From Phytophthora colocasiae (lineage: Eukaryota; Oomycota; Peronosporomycetes; Peronosporales; Peronosporaceae): a stretch of DNA of 64,000 nucleotides. Position numbers and translations under genes: made by a program. The DNA is taken from positions 620,001-684,000 of the forward strand of contig JAGKQI010000048.1 in the NCBI GenBank assembly GCA_018806915.1, read 5' to 3'. Under the pieces are notes generated by a model. It made no database searches. It saw nothing but the letters and a program-made list of their open reading frames with translations, and was not told where the DNA came from. This document shows, piece by piece, positions 38,277-46,949 of the stretch. Numbering within the stretch: position 1 is the stretch's first letter; each line of letters starts with the position of its first letter.

Positions 38277-39656
38277 CGGACTAGCAGCCGAGCTCAGGCT
38301 CTGGTCCGTGGCTGGCACAGCCAGCGAGTCTCCCTCGGAGACTGAAGGAGCATTCTGCGAAGCAGGGATAGTGGTCTGAGAGGCGGGAGCCACTGCCGTC
38401 GTGTGACGAGGAAAGCGGCCGGGCCGCACGCGTATCTTCGCGTACTGGAAGAGTAGACCTCGGGCGAGGCGGACGTCCACCTCGGCGCAGCTCTCCATGA
38501 GCCGGTCAAACGACGCGAGCTTCCGTGAAGCCTCGGCCCAGGTGGCCACATGGACCATGTAGTCCCGGGTGGTCTCTCCGGTTTGGAGCAGGAGTGGATA
38601 AGTCCTCATCTGAGGCACAGACTCCCGTCGTCGTTGCTTATCTAAGCGTTGCCGATACTCGGCGAGTGTGCACACCTGCGGGGTCAGGAAACGCTCATGG
38701 GGCCCCTGTCGCTGCTGAGTCTCAGCCACCGTACGTGGAGGATTGCCTATGGCGTAACCATGCAGGTTTGGCTGCGCCATCAACTGCTTCACCTGCTCGG
38801 CAGGGTCGCAAGGCTCGAAGCCGTAGTCGCGCCGCGACGAAGTCCCCACGATGTCCCGTTGGACCGGTCGACGTGACTCTGGAGCACCGCTCATGGAAGC
38901 CTCCTGTGCCTCATCCAGAGGGTTGGTGATCGCGTCTTCGACTCCCTTGAGTGATTCTGGCTCATCGCGAGCAGGAAGCGGTGGTGCGTTGCGCAACGCG
39001 TTGAGCACGAGGCTCGAAGGTCCCTCCGGGAACGGATTGGGCTGCCGCAGCTGCCGAGGAATTGAATACCGACGCGGATCGCGTGGAGAGCGCAGCTCAG
39101 TTCGGGTCGTCCGAGGGCTCGCAGGAGCAGGAGACGCATGGGCATCGCCCTGTTCGGACTCCTCGTAGTCCACTTCGACCTCGCCTTCCTCCGTAGGAGA
39201 GCGACGTGGGTCGCGCGTCGGCGACGCTGTCGTGTACTCGAAGGGTGAGCCACCGCTACCACTTGACGTCGGGCTGGCCTTGAACATCGCTCCGTAGCGA
39301 AGGCGAGACGCCGCGAAATACTCCGAAACGGAGAGCGTGAGAGGAGCCGAGGGCTCAGACCGGAAAGCGCTGAGGCGCTGGGGCGTAGACGCCTGGTCAC
39401 TGGACACCTCAGGAGCGGTTGGCTCGCTGGGGAGAATTGGGGAATGTGCTCGTTGAGCCAGCGCGCCCGCGCACTCTCGTTGAGAGATTTCTTTTATCGG
39501 AAAGTTGCCGGTGACAGGCCTTGACAAGGCAGTTATGTCTACAGTTGTAGATACTCCGTATCCACGGTTTGGTGGGGGAGGGTGTAACGGGGTTACACGG
39601 CGCTGAGCGCCTTGGCTACAATAGGTGTGGTATACACCATCCAGGTCACAAGTCAC
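37645..39656 (-). pseudogene. Antisense ORF of inner gypsy, copy B, one frameshift
   Basis: Counterpart of 30187-32199. The same single-C loss near 38247 splits it into 39656-38248 and 38247-37645. Otherwise it is nearly identical, with a few missense differences (for example around 38372 and 38387). The first ATG is again inside the LTR. Confidence 0.55.
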
Positions 39657-39994
39657 AGATCCGTGTACGACACATAGTGTTTCTCACACGTCACATATGT
39701 AGCCAGTTGCTGGCTGTTAGCTCAGAGCCACACATTACATTTGATTAGGATTTAGTATGTTAGATACTAAATCCGTTACATTCAGGATTAGGGCAATAAA
39801 ATAAATAAAAATCAGTTTGCATTTTACATAATTAGTGTTAGTTCCTTTATTATAGGGACACTGATTGTGAGAGTCCCGTACTTAGTGGACTACTTGGTTC
39901 TTGTATAGAACCGAAGGCTAGTGCCTTGCAAGCAGGACTCTACGAGTCAACCCAACTTCCTCTGCGCCGTGCACACCTACGCAGCCCCGCTGCA
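39583..39994 (+). repeat. Inner gypsy LTR 3
   Basis: 412 bp, 3' LTR of copy B. It ends CCGCTGCA and is followed by the GGATT duplication. One substitution against LTR 1 (TGCGCC for TGTGCC near the end). Confidence 0.92.
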
Positions 39995-39999
39995 GGATT
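39995..39999. repeat. Target-site duplication of inner element, right copy
   Basis: GGATT, matching 24656-24660. Confidence 0.85.
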
Positions 40000-40623
40000 A
40001 GCGTATCCCTGGGCCCATGAGGCAGGAACGGTTCGCTCCTCCCTTGGGGCGGCCCACGTCTGGCTCGACACAGTCTGCTCAGAAGGCAAGAACCCCATCA
40101 GGTTGTAGTAGCTTCGAGGAGAGAGGGTCGCTGGTGGTGGTCTACCTCCGGGAGGACTCTCCACCGTCCTCGTCGCAGGGGGCTTCATCTCGAGCGGATC
40201 ATCCCGACGGGGAGGAACGGTTCGCGAAGCGTTCTCCGCTCGCGGCGTTTCGTTCCTCGAGGAGGCCGTACTAGCACCTCCACTAGGGCGTCTTCCCGTC
40301 GCTCCCACTAGTTCACCTCCGGCTCCAGCCGCCCACTGCAGCACGTTAGTTCTCACGGCGCTAAGGCCGGCGGCCGTAGTCACGTCTGGGGAACCACCTT
40401 GCTCCCCCCGAACGCTTCTCTGTGACGTAGGCGTGTTAGCACCCCAGGAGCGTTCTTCACTTCCGTTCCCAGCTCCTGCGGGGAACGCTTGACCCACGCT
40501 TTGGGCCTCTCCTGGTCCAATCGGCTCCATCTTCGCCTCCGCGATATAGTCTTCCAGAAGCTTCTCGTTTTCTTGGTAGAGCCTAGATCCCACACAGGGA
40601 ATATACTCTAATAAGTGGCGCAC
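40000..40623 (-). CDS. N-terminal gag region of outer gypsy element
   Basis: Starts at the ATG at 40623 (MRHLLEYIPCVGSRLYQENE) and runs into the inner element. The frame beyond 39995 comes from the inserted LTR and is not original. If one GGATT and the insert are removed, the frame continues into the gag part at 24655 and reaches a TAA at 24556-24558. A short helical start is followed by Pro/Ser/Gly-rich sequence. There is no zinc finger in this part. Confidence 0.65.
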
Positions 40624-40813
40624 AGCACTTGGTCCTCAGTAGCCTCTGCTACCGTTCTCGGGCACTGGTCTGGTCGGTTCTTTCACGTTCGCACCCCGGC
40701 GGAACCGTTCCGCCTCCTGGAGTTGCTTGTCTTTTCTTGGAGTTCTTCCTTACTCCTCTTACTTCCCGACGGAGACCTTCTCCAGCAAACAGGTACCCTG
40801 CTTCTCCACCAAA
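40624..40813 (-). other. Leader and primer-binding site of outer gypsy element
   Basis: Between the 5' LTR and gag. On the minus strand, two bases inside the LTR end, TGGTGGAGAAGCAGGG is a candidate primer-binding site (tRNA 3' end ...TTCTCCACCA). Which tRNA this matches was not determined. Confidence 0.55.
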
Positions 40814-41298
40814 TGTCACGCACCTCCCTTGTCGGGGTCGGTACCTGTGGCTGTTAGATGAGTACGGTCCTGGGCGGGGTCTAGAGTAGAGTAGGAAGAG
40901 AAAGGTGTAAGTCTTCAGGTAAATGTAATAAACGTAGATTTCTTGTTCTTGTTCTTCACTTGACTAGGGAAATTCGTAACTAAATAGAGAAAAATGAAAA
41001 GCGCAGCATGGTACCACGCCCTTGGGGGTGACACCTCGCCTCTTACCCTCACCGGGCACCGCCGGCATGCCCTCCGTCCTTGCAGTCCCTCTTCGCAAGG
41101 AGCTCAGTCTCACTTATTCCCAACACTTGGACCTCCACGTCGCCCCTAGCGTCATCAGACACCTCCTATAGGATCCTGTACCATGGGAACGGTACCCGGG
41201 CTCGGACCACCCAGACGCCGAGGCCGCTTGGGTCTTTCCGTAGCCAGACGAGGGCCCAACGCCGCTGGAACACCCCCTTCAATCCCGGATACGGGACA
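40814..41298 (-). repeat. 5' LTR of outer gypsy element
   Basis: 485 bp, complete copy of the LTR that the hAT interrupts at the other end. ACAG follows at 41299-41302, matching 8089-8092. Confidence 0.92.
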
Positions 41299-42314
41299 AC
41301 AGGATGGGCATTGCCGGTTCGTGGGCAGATAAGACACAAAATGCTGAACGGTTATCCACCTAAACGTACTTGAGATTTGTATGGTTACACATACGCAGCA
41401 AAGTGACATTAGTTCAAATATCAGATGAAAAAAACTGGAAAAGCTGCAAATCAAGACTGAAATACACATTAACGCAACACTAAGGAGTTACATTGAGCTG
41501 CTGGAGATGCTTGAGATGTCGTGCTGCCAGTTGCCGACAGTTTTTTTTCTTCCGTGTGGCACTTCTTGCTCAGCATCATGGCTCGAGCCGCATCGATGGA
41601 GCTTAAATACGTGGCTTCGCTGATACATCCGGTGCAAAGCGTGACTTTCCGTTGCGAACAAGTAAGTCCGGGTTCACGAAACTGAGCTTCCGAACCATCT
41701 TGCAGGCGTGGCACACAGAACAGAGTTTACACGTACTGTTGCTCTTCCCAAAGTCTACGATACGGCCACCGGTAACCGGTGCAGAGCACGTGACGCAAAT
41801 GCTCTTCTTGTTAGGTGCACCGTGTTGTTTGGATTCTTCATATCGACGTTCCAACATCCACACCAACTTCTTCATCTGACCGCAGTAGCCGTACTTGACA
41901 CTGAACATGAAGGCACCGACCATGGCTGGAACGATGATCATCCGAATCATATCACCACCCGGGTCCATCACTGCAGTCCCCCACATATCGAGTGGGAAGA
42001 TTTTTTTTTGGTTCAGATACGGAACGGTTCTGGCTTTTGGAACGGACATCTGTTTTGTAATGATGAAGTGCTGCCCGTACAGGACTCACTGCTTGACGAT
42101 CACTTCGGAACAAGACGACAGAGGCACAGGGAGTACCGACGTTCGAACGATCTACATACCATTACCTGGGTTTTAAGTATGCTCGTTCGTGGACACCGTA
42201 AAAAAAGATCGTGTATCGCTGTTCTCATTATCGCCGCGGCTGTCAGGGGCGCTGGAGTTTACATTCGCTTCTATGGAATAGCGTCCTACTCGCTCTCACT
42301 CCTATCGTAACAAT

Positions 42315-42756
42315 GTGATCGCCGGCACGATTGTCAATGTCACGGACATTAGAAGCGCTGCCGATAGTCTTGCGATAGCTAGTGTGGCGCGGCCGGCTCG
42401 TCAAATATGGGAAGAGCTACAAAGTCTGTACTACGCCGACGACAACCCCTCCATTGTCTGCGACCTTTCCGAAACACAAGTTGTGTCGCGCATTTACTGG
42501 GCTCGGAGGCTACACTACAGCGGAAACGTACATGGTGCCATCGAGATACCACCACTCCCACTGCTCCAACGAGCATGTGTCCTTCTTCCAGGTTCATTCC
42601 GTAACAGCAAACTCTCAAGACGTGAGCAGTCCAAATACACGGATCGGCTGGGATCATCCAGCGCTTCTCAATTTGATCCGTTATAACAACACCACTATCT
42701 TTGTTGGCGTTGGATGGAAGTGGCTAACAGTACAGGCTCTTGAGCCACGAGACTGA
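42315..42756 (+). pseudogene. MULE transposase N-terminal remnant
   Basis: Two overlapping frames together give a run typical of the region before the catalytic domain of oomycete MULE transposases: IWEELQSLYYADDN, VVSRIYWARRLHYSGN, then in the next frame HVSFFQVHSVTAN and [14 protein letters not shown]. The catalytic domain is missing, so the element cannot move itself. Confidence 0.5.
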
Positions 42757-43175
42757 TCTGTGAGCGCAGCCACTTCACGTTCAGGGTTTTCATATCACGA
42801 CCGTCGAGCAGGATGGAGCCTTCGTGGGTCGTAGAAGCGTTCAAGCAGGGAAATGAGCGTACTCATGCCTCCTCCACTGAACCCGACAAATGCTACGGTT
42901 TGTCAAGGCTCAATGGTGATGTTGTAGTCGTATAGGATCTGCACGTCTGGACGGCTTGGGAAGGTGAAATAGACACCGACAGCTTGAATCCGTCCAACAC
43001 AGGACTCCGGGTTTGTCGCCTTCGTGATCGTTCGAAGCATCAATAGCTGAGGTTGTATCCAGGATCTTGTAGATCTGAGCAGCAGCCCTTTGGCATTGGT
43101 GTTGGCCGAGACGTTAGGCTTGGATCTGGAGCTGCCAGCTAGTCTAGAGGTCGAGGAGTACACTACAATGACCAT
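42735..43175 (-). pseudogene. Captured ABC transporter nucleotide-binding domain fragment
   Basis: The minus strand encodes the linker and start of an ABCB-type ATPase domain: a degenerate ANTNAKG.. helix, VGRIQAVGVYFTFPSRPDVQ, ILYDYNITIEP, then past a TGA the Walker A region in decayed form (GFSGGGMST, where the invariant Lys is Met), [11 protein letters not shown], and sequence resembling the D-x-D/K loop up to the Q-loop. Stops and a frame change make it non-functional. It lies wholly between the Mutator-like inverted repeats, so it is probably a gene piece captured by the element (Pack-MULE style). Confidence 0.65.
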
Positions 43176-44141
43176 GTAGAGGCCATGTACACTTTGTAGA
43201 GAGTTAATTGACAGTCAGTGAACGTAGCTGTGACTGCCGTTGATAAAAGCCGTAGTGATAACCTAGTTAGACCCTTTAATCCACAACACATCTGCTAACA
43301 ACACATAGTTAGTCTTTTCGTACAGCATCATCACGTAACTTCAAGAGCGGCAATCGTGACGAAGAACTTGCCTGCAGCAACGCCCCGTTATATAGAGGCT
43401 GGAACGATAGCTAATGTTCACCAGACGCCAATGCACGAAGCAGCCGTAGGCAAACTGCTAGCGGGCACTGTACGAGGTGGGCAAAAAATCCCCGTTCCAA
43501 AAACCAGAACCGTTCCGTATCTGAACACAAAAAAGCTAACCATCGAGTGTGTTGGGGCCGGTTTGCTGCCAGAAGGCAAGCGCCGAAATGTTACCGCGGA
43601 TTCAGTTAGGCAGGTCGTGGGTTGCGGGAAGTTCACCGAGTGCATGACATGGTATCCCAGACGCTCACCGTTAGGGCCCTGCACGTGTCCAGTGTCTTCA
43701 AAATACACATAGTAGGACTAGTGGACGCGAACGGGGTGTCCACTTCCATCCACTTGAGGGTAAGCTGGAAAGGGTCTTCCAACGAAGGTTCAACGATAGT
43801 GTCCAGTACAGCAGCTCCGTCGAAGTCTTCGACGTACGAAGCTTTGATCCGCATTTCTTCTAGTGTGGGGCTAATGACTCCGTGCATGAGGTCATCAAGT
43901 CCTCCTATCAAGGTCCCCACGGCAAGGATGATAGGCAACCCGTTACCAGTGATTAACTCGCCTGACGATCAGGATGAGGATCGTTCAGTGTACATTCGAA
44001 TACTCTGACGTTCCTTGAGCAGTTTCCATCGGGCAGTATGGGCTTTCCTTTTCTCGGCCTTGTACATTGTCCACTTGCTGAGGTTGGCCATGATGATCGA
44101 GTTGGCCAGGTCTTGCAGTTGCACATGATCATTCTCCGACA

Positions 44142-44146
44142 GCGCC
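44142..44146. repeat. Target-site duplication of copia element, left copy
   Basis: GCGCC, repeated at 49473-49477. Confidence 0.85.
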
Positions 44147-44365
44147 TGTTGGAATTCAGGTCCATGTACTCCAGGTTGAACTCGTTGCTGAGAACAGGAG
44201 TGCAAATCAGACCGGTATGAGAGAGGAGGCGCGAGACAAGCGGAATACTGGGATACAAATCTGGGAGTAGTGAGAGCTCGTGCCAGGACTCTAAGCGTTT
44301 TAATTTAGTTCTCCTTTTTGCGTGTAACGAGCAAGTCGTCTTCGGATCAAGAGTGATTCACTAAA
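44147..44365 (+). repeat. Copia 5' LTR
   Basis: 219 bp, identical by eye to 49254-49472. The LTR end (CTAAA rather than CA) is set by the target duplication. Confidence 0.9.
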
Positions 44366-44420
44366 GGGTTCTGAGCCCAACTCACGGACTACTTCTGCAG
44401 TGTACTCGGAACGATTCAAG

Positions 44421-46949
44421 ATGGCGGAGCCGCTCAAGTACAACAACGAGGGCGTTCCCAAGAACTGGGACGGGAAGGACTGGCAGACGTACAAGTGGGC
44501 CATGGAGGCGGTTCTGACAGAGAAGAAGCTGATGCCGATTGCGGACGGTACGATCAAGCGTGAAGACTTGGGTACAGATGATGGCAAGGAGAAGTTCGAT
44601 GACCAGCAGAATCAAATCCGGCGCATGGTGGGTACGTCGGTACCGCCAGATATCTTGCAGCAGATTCGGGACAAGATGACAGGATCGGGAATGTGGGCAG
44701 CTTTGATTGACTTGTTCGAGAATAAGACAAACAAGACGGTAAAGGTCCACAGTATTCGTCGCCTGGTGAATCAACTTTGGGCTATGAAGTTGTCCCCAGG
44801 GAGTGATGCGAATCTGCATTTGTGCAAGATGTTCAATATTCGAACGGAGTTGGCGACTTTGCAGTACACCGTCAGTGACATTGACATGGTGGAGATGCTG
44901 TTGGAGAGTCTTCCCAACCAGGCAGAGTTCGAAAGCCTGAAAGCATCTGTGCGTTACTCTGCTACGCCAGATGAGTTCACACCCAGAAAAGTCCGTGAAA
45001 TGATTCGCGCCGCTGCTGCTCGTCAAATGGAGTTTCACAGCAGGAACAGTGGAGGTTATCGCGGGGGTAACAAGAACGGAGGCAAGGGGGGTGACAAGGG
45101 CAAGAATGAAGGTCAGGACAAGCAAGAAGACACGAAAGCGTCTAAGAAGGCTAGAAAGTGTTTTGTTTGCGGGAGTACGGAGCATATCAAGCCGAACTGT
45201 CCTGTGAAAGCCGAGAAGGATAAGAAGAAAGCAGAGGCTGATGACGCTGAAGAGAAACGTAAGGCGCGTTCGCATGTGACGATTCTCGTTGGTGGTGGTT
45301 CCAGTCCAGAGCCTGAGCATGAAGAGGATATTCGTGTGGGGGTGGATGTACACGGTGGTCGAGATACCAGTGTACATGAGGGCGAGGACGACACTGCTGA
45401 TGGAGGATGGTGGTTTTTCGATACTGCATCGAATGTTCACGTGACGGGGAGACGTTCCTACTTTGCAACTTTCAGTGAAGACATTGATCATGCACGGGGT
45501 ATTCGTGGACTTACAGATGCACTTCGAGCTCAAGTAACGGGCGTCGGCACTGTAGTGTTGTCAACACTGGTCAATGGTGTACAGACGGTATTGCGTCTCA
45601 ATGATGTGTTCTACGTTCCAGGAGCAGACTGTAGTTTGTTATCGCCTGGCTTAGCTGCTGAACAAGGTCTGGTCTTTGACTATGAGCGTGAAACACTGAA
45701 CTTCTTTATCATGGAAGAAGGTAAAACGATAGCAATTGCTACACCGCAAGATGCAACGTGGGGATTCTACGCGTCGGATCTTTCGGACAGTTCAATTGTA
45801 AGACCACCAGCTAGAGCAAGATGCAATTTCACGATAGCTGAAGGCGTTGGATCACTGACGCTATGGCATGAGCGTTTGGCGCACACGTGCCCACAGTACT
45901 TGAAGACTATGGTCGACAAGGGTCTCGTGCGTGGCATGATGCTGACGCGACGACAACTGAACACGTGTGATGCCTGTCATATCGCGAAGCAAAAGAAGAA
46001 ACCTCTTCGGAAGAAGCTTGATCGGAAACTCAAAGAGCCGAATCAAGTGGTGTACGCTGATCTGTTGATCCCAAGCAAGGGAAATGGTACACGATACGAA
46101 GCAGTGCTGGTTATTCGGGATGGATACTCGCGCTTTGTCACGATCAAGATGCTGACTAGCAAGTCCAGTGATGTGGTGAACAAACATATTAAAGAATATA
46201 TTATCTGGGCGGAAAGGCAAGCAGGAAGAGATCGTGGTGGAGGTCAGCAGAGTTCATTCAAGGTCAAGAAGGTGCTGACAGATAAAGGTGGTGAATTCGT
46301 GAATGCGGAGATCGATAGCTGGTACGCTGCTCATGGGATTGAGCATGTGAAGGTCGGACCAAAGAGCTCGCAGCTGAACCTGTGTGAGCGGACACACCAA
46401 TCTCTCGTCGGTATGATGAAAGCCATGATGGTGCAAGCTGGTTTTCCGAGGAACTTGTGGCCTGAAGCATTGCGGAACGCAGCGTACATTAAGAACCGGG
46501 TCTTGAACAAGGGAGCTAATGGCATACCTTACGAGTTGATGTTCGGGGTGAAGCCGGATCTTCACCACATTCGCAAGTTTGGTGCGCTGGCATACGTGCA
46601 CATACCGGTAACGCAGGGGAAACGTAAGCATCACGACAATGCTAAGCTGGGATTTATTGTCGGCTACGCGGAGGACGTCGTGGGATGCAAGGTATACTTT
46701 CCTGATGAACGAACGGTCAAGTTCGTGGCAGATTTGAGAGTATCTGAAGACACTGTGTTTCGTGATCGCCACGACGTGGATGTGGAGGATAGTGACCTAG
46801 AGTCATTACACTTCGAGCAAGCTAGCTTGCTTGCTGAGAATGAAACTGTGAATGTCAGCGATGATTTAAGCAGCGTCGAACCTACCGAAACTTTTGACGA
46901 GCCCATGAGTGAACACTCTATGGAGCTCGAGGGGGGGGGGACGAAGTGA
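44421..46949 (+). CDS. Copia gag-protease-integrase
   Basis: About 842 residues from the ATG at 44421 (MAEPLKYNNEGVPKNWDGKD). In order: a UBN2-type gag domain, the zinc knuckle CFVCGSTEHIKPNC, an aspartic protease (WWFFDTASNVHVTG; DTAS in place of DSGAS), the pre-integrase finger (LWHERLAH...CDACHIAK), and the integrase core with Asp in VYADLLIPS, Asp in VLTDKGGEF and Glu in LCERTHQSL. It ends LEGGGTK just after a run of ten G (46931-46940). One more G would join it to the RT frame, so either a base is missing or the ribosome slips -1 there. Confidence 0.88.
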   Translation: MAEPLKYNNEGVPKNWDGKDWQTYKWAMEAVLTEKKLMPIADGTIKREDLGTDDGKEKFDDQQNQIRRMVGTSVPPDILQQIRDKMTGSGMWAALIDLFENKTNKTVKVHSIRRLVNQLWAMKLSPGSDANLHLCKMFNIRTELATLQYTVSDIDMVEMLLESLPNQAEFESLKASVRYSATPDEFTPRKVREMIRAAAARQMEFHSRNSGGYRGGNKNGGKGGDKGKNEGQDKQEDTKASKKARKCFVCGSTEHIKPNCPVKAEKDKKKAEADDAEEKRKARSHVTILVGGGSSPEPEHEEDIRVGVDVHGGRDTSVHEGEDDTADGGWWFFDTASNVHVTGRRSYFATFSEDIDHARGIRGLTDALRAQVTGVGTVVLSTLVNGVQTVLRLNDVFYVPGADCSLLSPGLAAEQGLVFDYERETLNFFIMEEGKTIAIATPQDATWGFYASDLSDSSIVRPPARARCNFTIAEGVGSLTLWHERLAHTCPQYLKTMVDKGLVRGMMLTRRQLNTCDACHIAKQKKKPLRKKLDRKLKEPNQVVYADLLIPSKGNGTRYEAVLVIRDGYSRFVTIKMLTSKSSDVVNKHIKEYIIWAERQAGRDRGGGQQSSFKVKKVLTDKGGEFVNAEIDSWYAAHGIEHVKVGPKSSQLNLCERTHQSLVGMMKAMMVQAGFPRNLWPEALRNAAYIKNRVLNKGANGIPYELMFGVKPDLHHIRKFGALAYVHIPVTQGKRKHHDNAKLGFIVGYAEDVVGCKVYFPDERTVKFVADLRVSEDTVFRDRHDVDVEDSDLESLHFEQASLLAENETVNVSDDLSSVEPTETFDEPMSEHSMELEGGGTK

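Larger units (their letters stand above)
24661..39994 (+). mobile_element. Tandem inner Ty3/gypsy chromovirus: LTR-A-LTR-B-LTR
   Basis: Three direct LTRs (24661-25072, 32126-32536, 39583-39994) separate two internal regions of about 7 kb that are nearly identical. One pair of 5-bp duplications (GGATT) flanks the whole array and none flanks the middle LTR, so this is one integration site, not two. LTRs are almost identical (one substitution between first and third, one missing G in the middle), so the array is young. Each internal region holds gag, a -1 frameshift cassette, protease-RT-RNase H-integrase-chromodomain and a long antisense ORF. Both copies have different frame breaks plus one shared in-frame TGA in gag. 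It lies inside the gag of the outer element. Confidence 0.93.
8093..41298 (-). mobile_element. Outer Ty3/gypsy LTR retrotransposon with nested insertions
   Basis: Bounded by two copies of one LTR in the same orientation: 8093-8375 plus 12701-12901 (interrupted) and 40814-41298 (485 bp, intact). The ends are TGTC...GACA, and ACAG flanks both sides (8089-8092 and 41299-41302), a 4-bp target duplication. Coding runs on the minus strand, so the 5' LTR is the right-hand one. Order on that strand: gag, zinc knuckles, acidic region, protease-RT-RNase H, integrase, membrane ORF, 3' LTR, with an antisense ORF between integrase and membrane ORF. Without the hAT and the tandem inner elements it would be about 13.5 kb, long for a gypsy element. 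Its coding frames are broken, so it is probably not autonomous now. Confidence 0.9.
41986..43549. mobile_element. Mutator-like non-autonomous element with 9-bp TSD
   Basis: The element proper is 41995-43540. A 35-bp terminal inverted repeat with one mismatch is visible (left 42011-42045, right 43492-43526), preceded at each end by a looser T-rich match. It is flanked by TATCGAGTG (41986-41994) and CATCGAGTG (43541-43549), a 9-bp duplication with one change, typical of Mutator-like elements. It interrupts the START domain of a pseudogene exactly at that duplication. Inside lie a decayed transposase piece and, antisense, a decayed ABC-transporter piece. Confidence 0.8.

Noticed and set aside
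44382..45533. 383-codon minus-strand frame opposite copia gag
   Set aside because: Wholly within the sense gag/protease gene, with no domain and no independent extent, so treated as a shadow.
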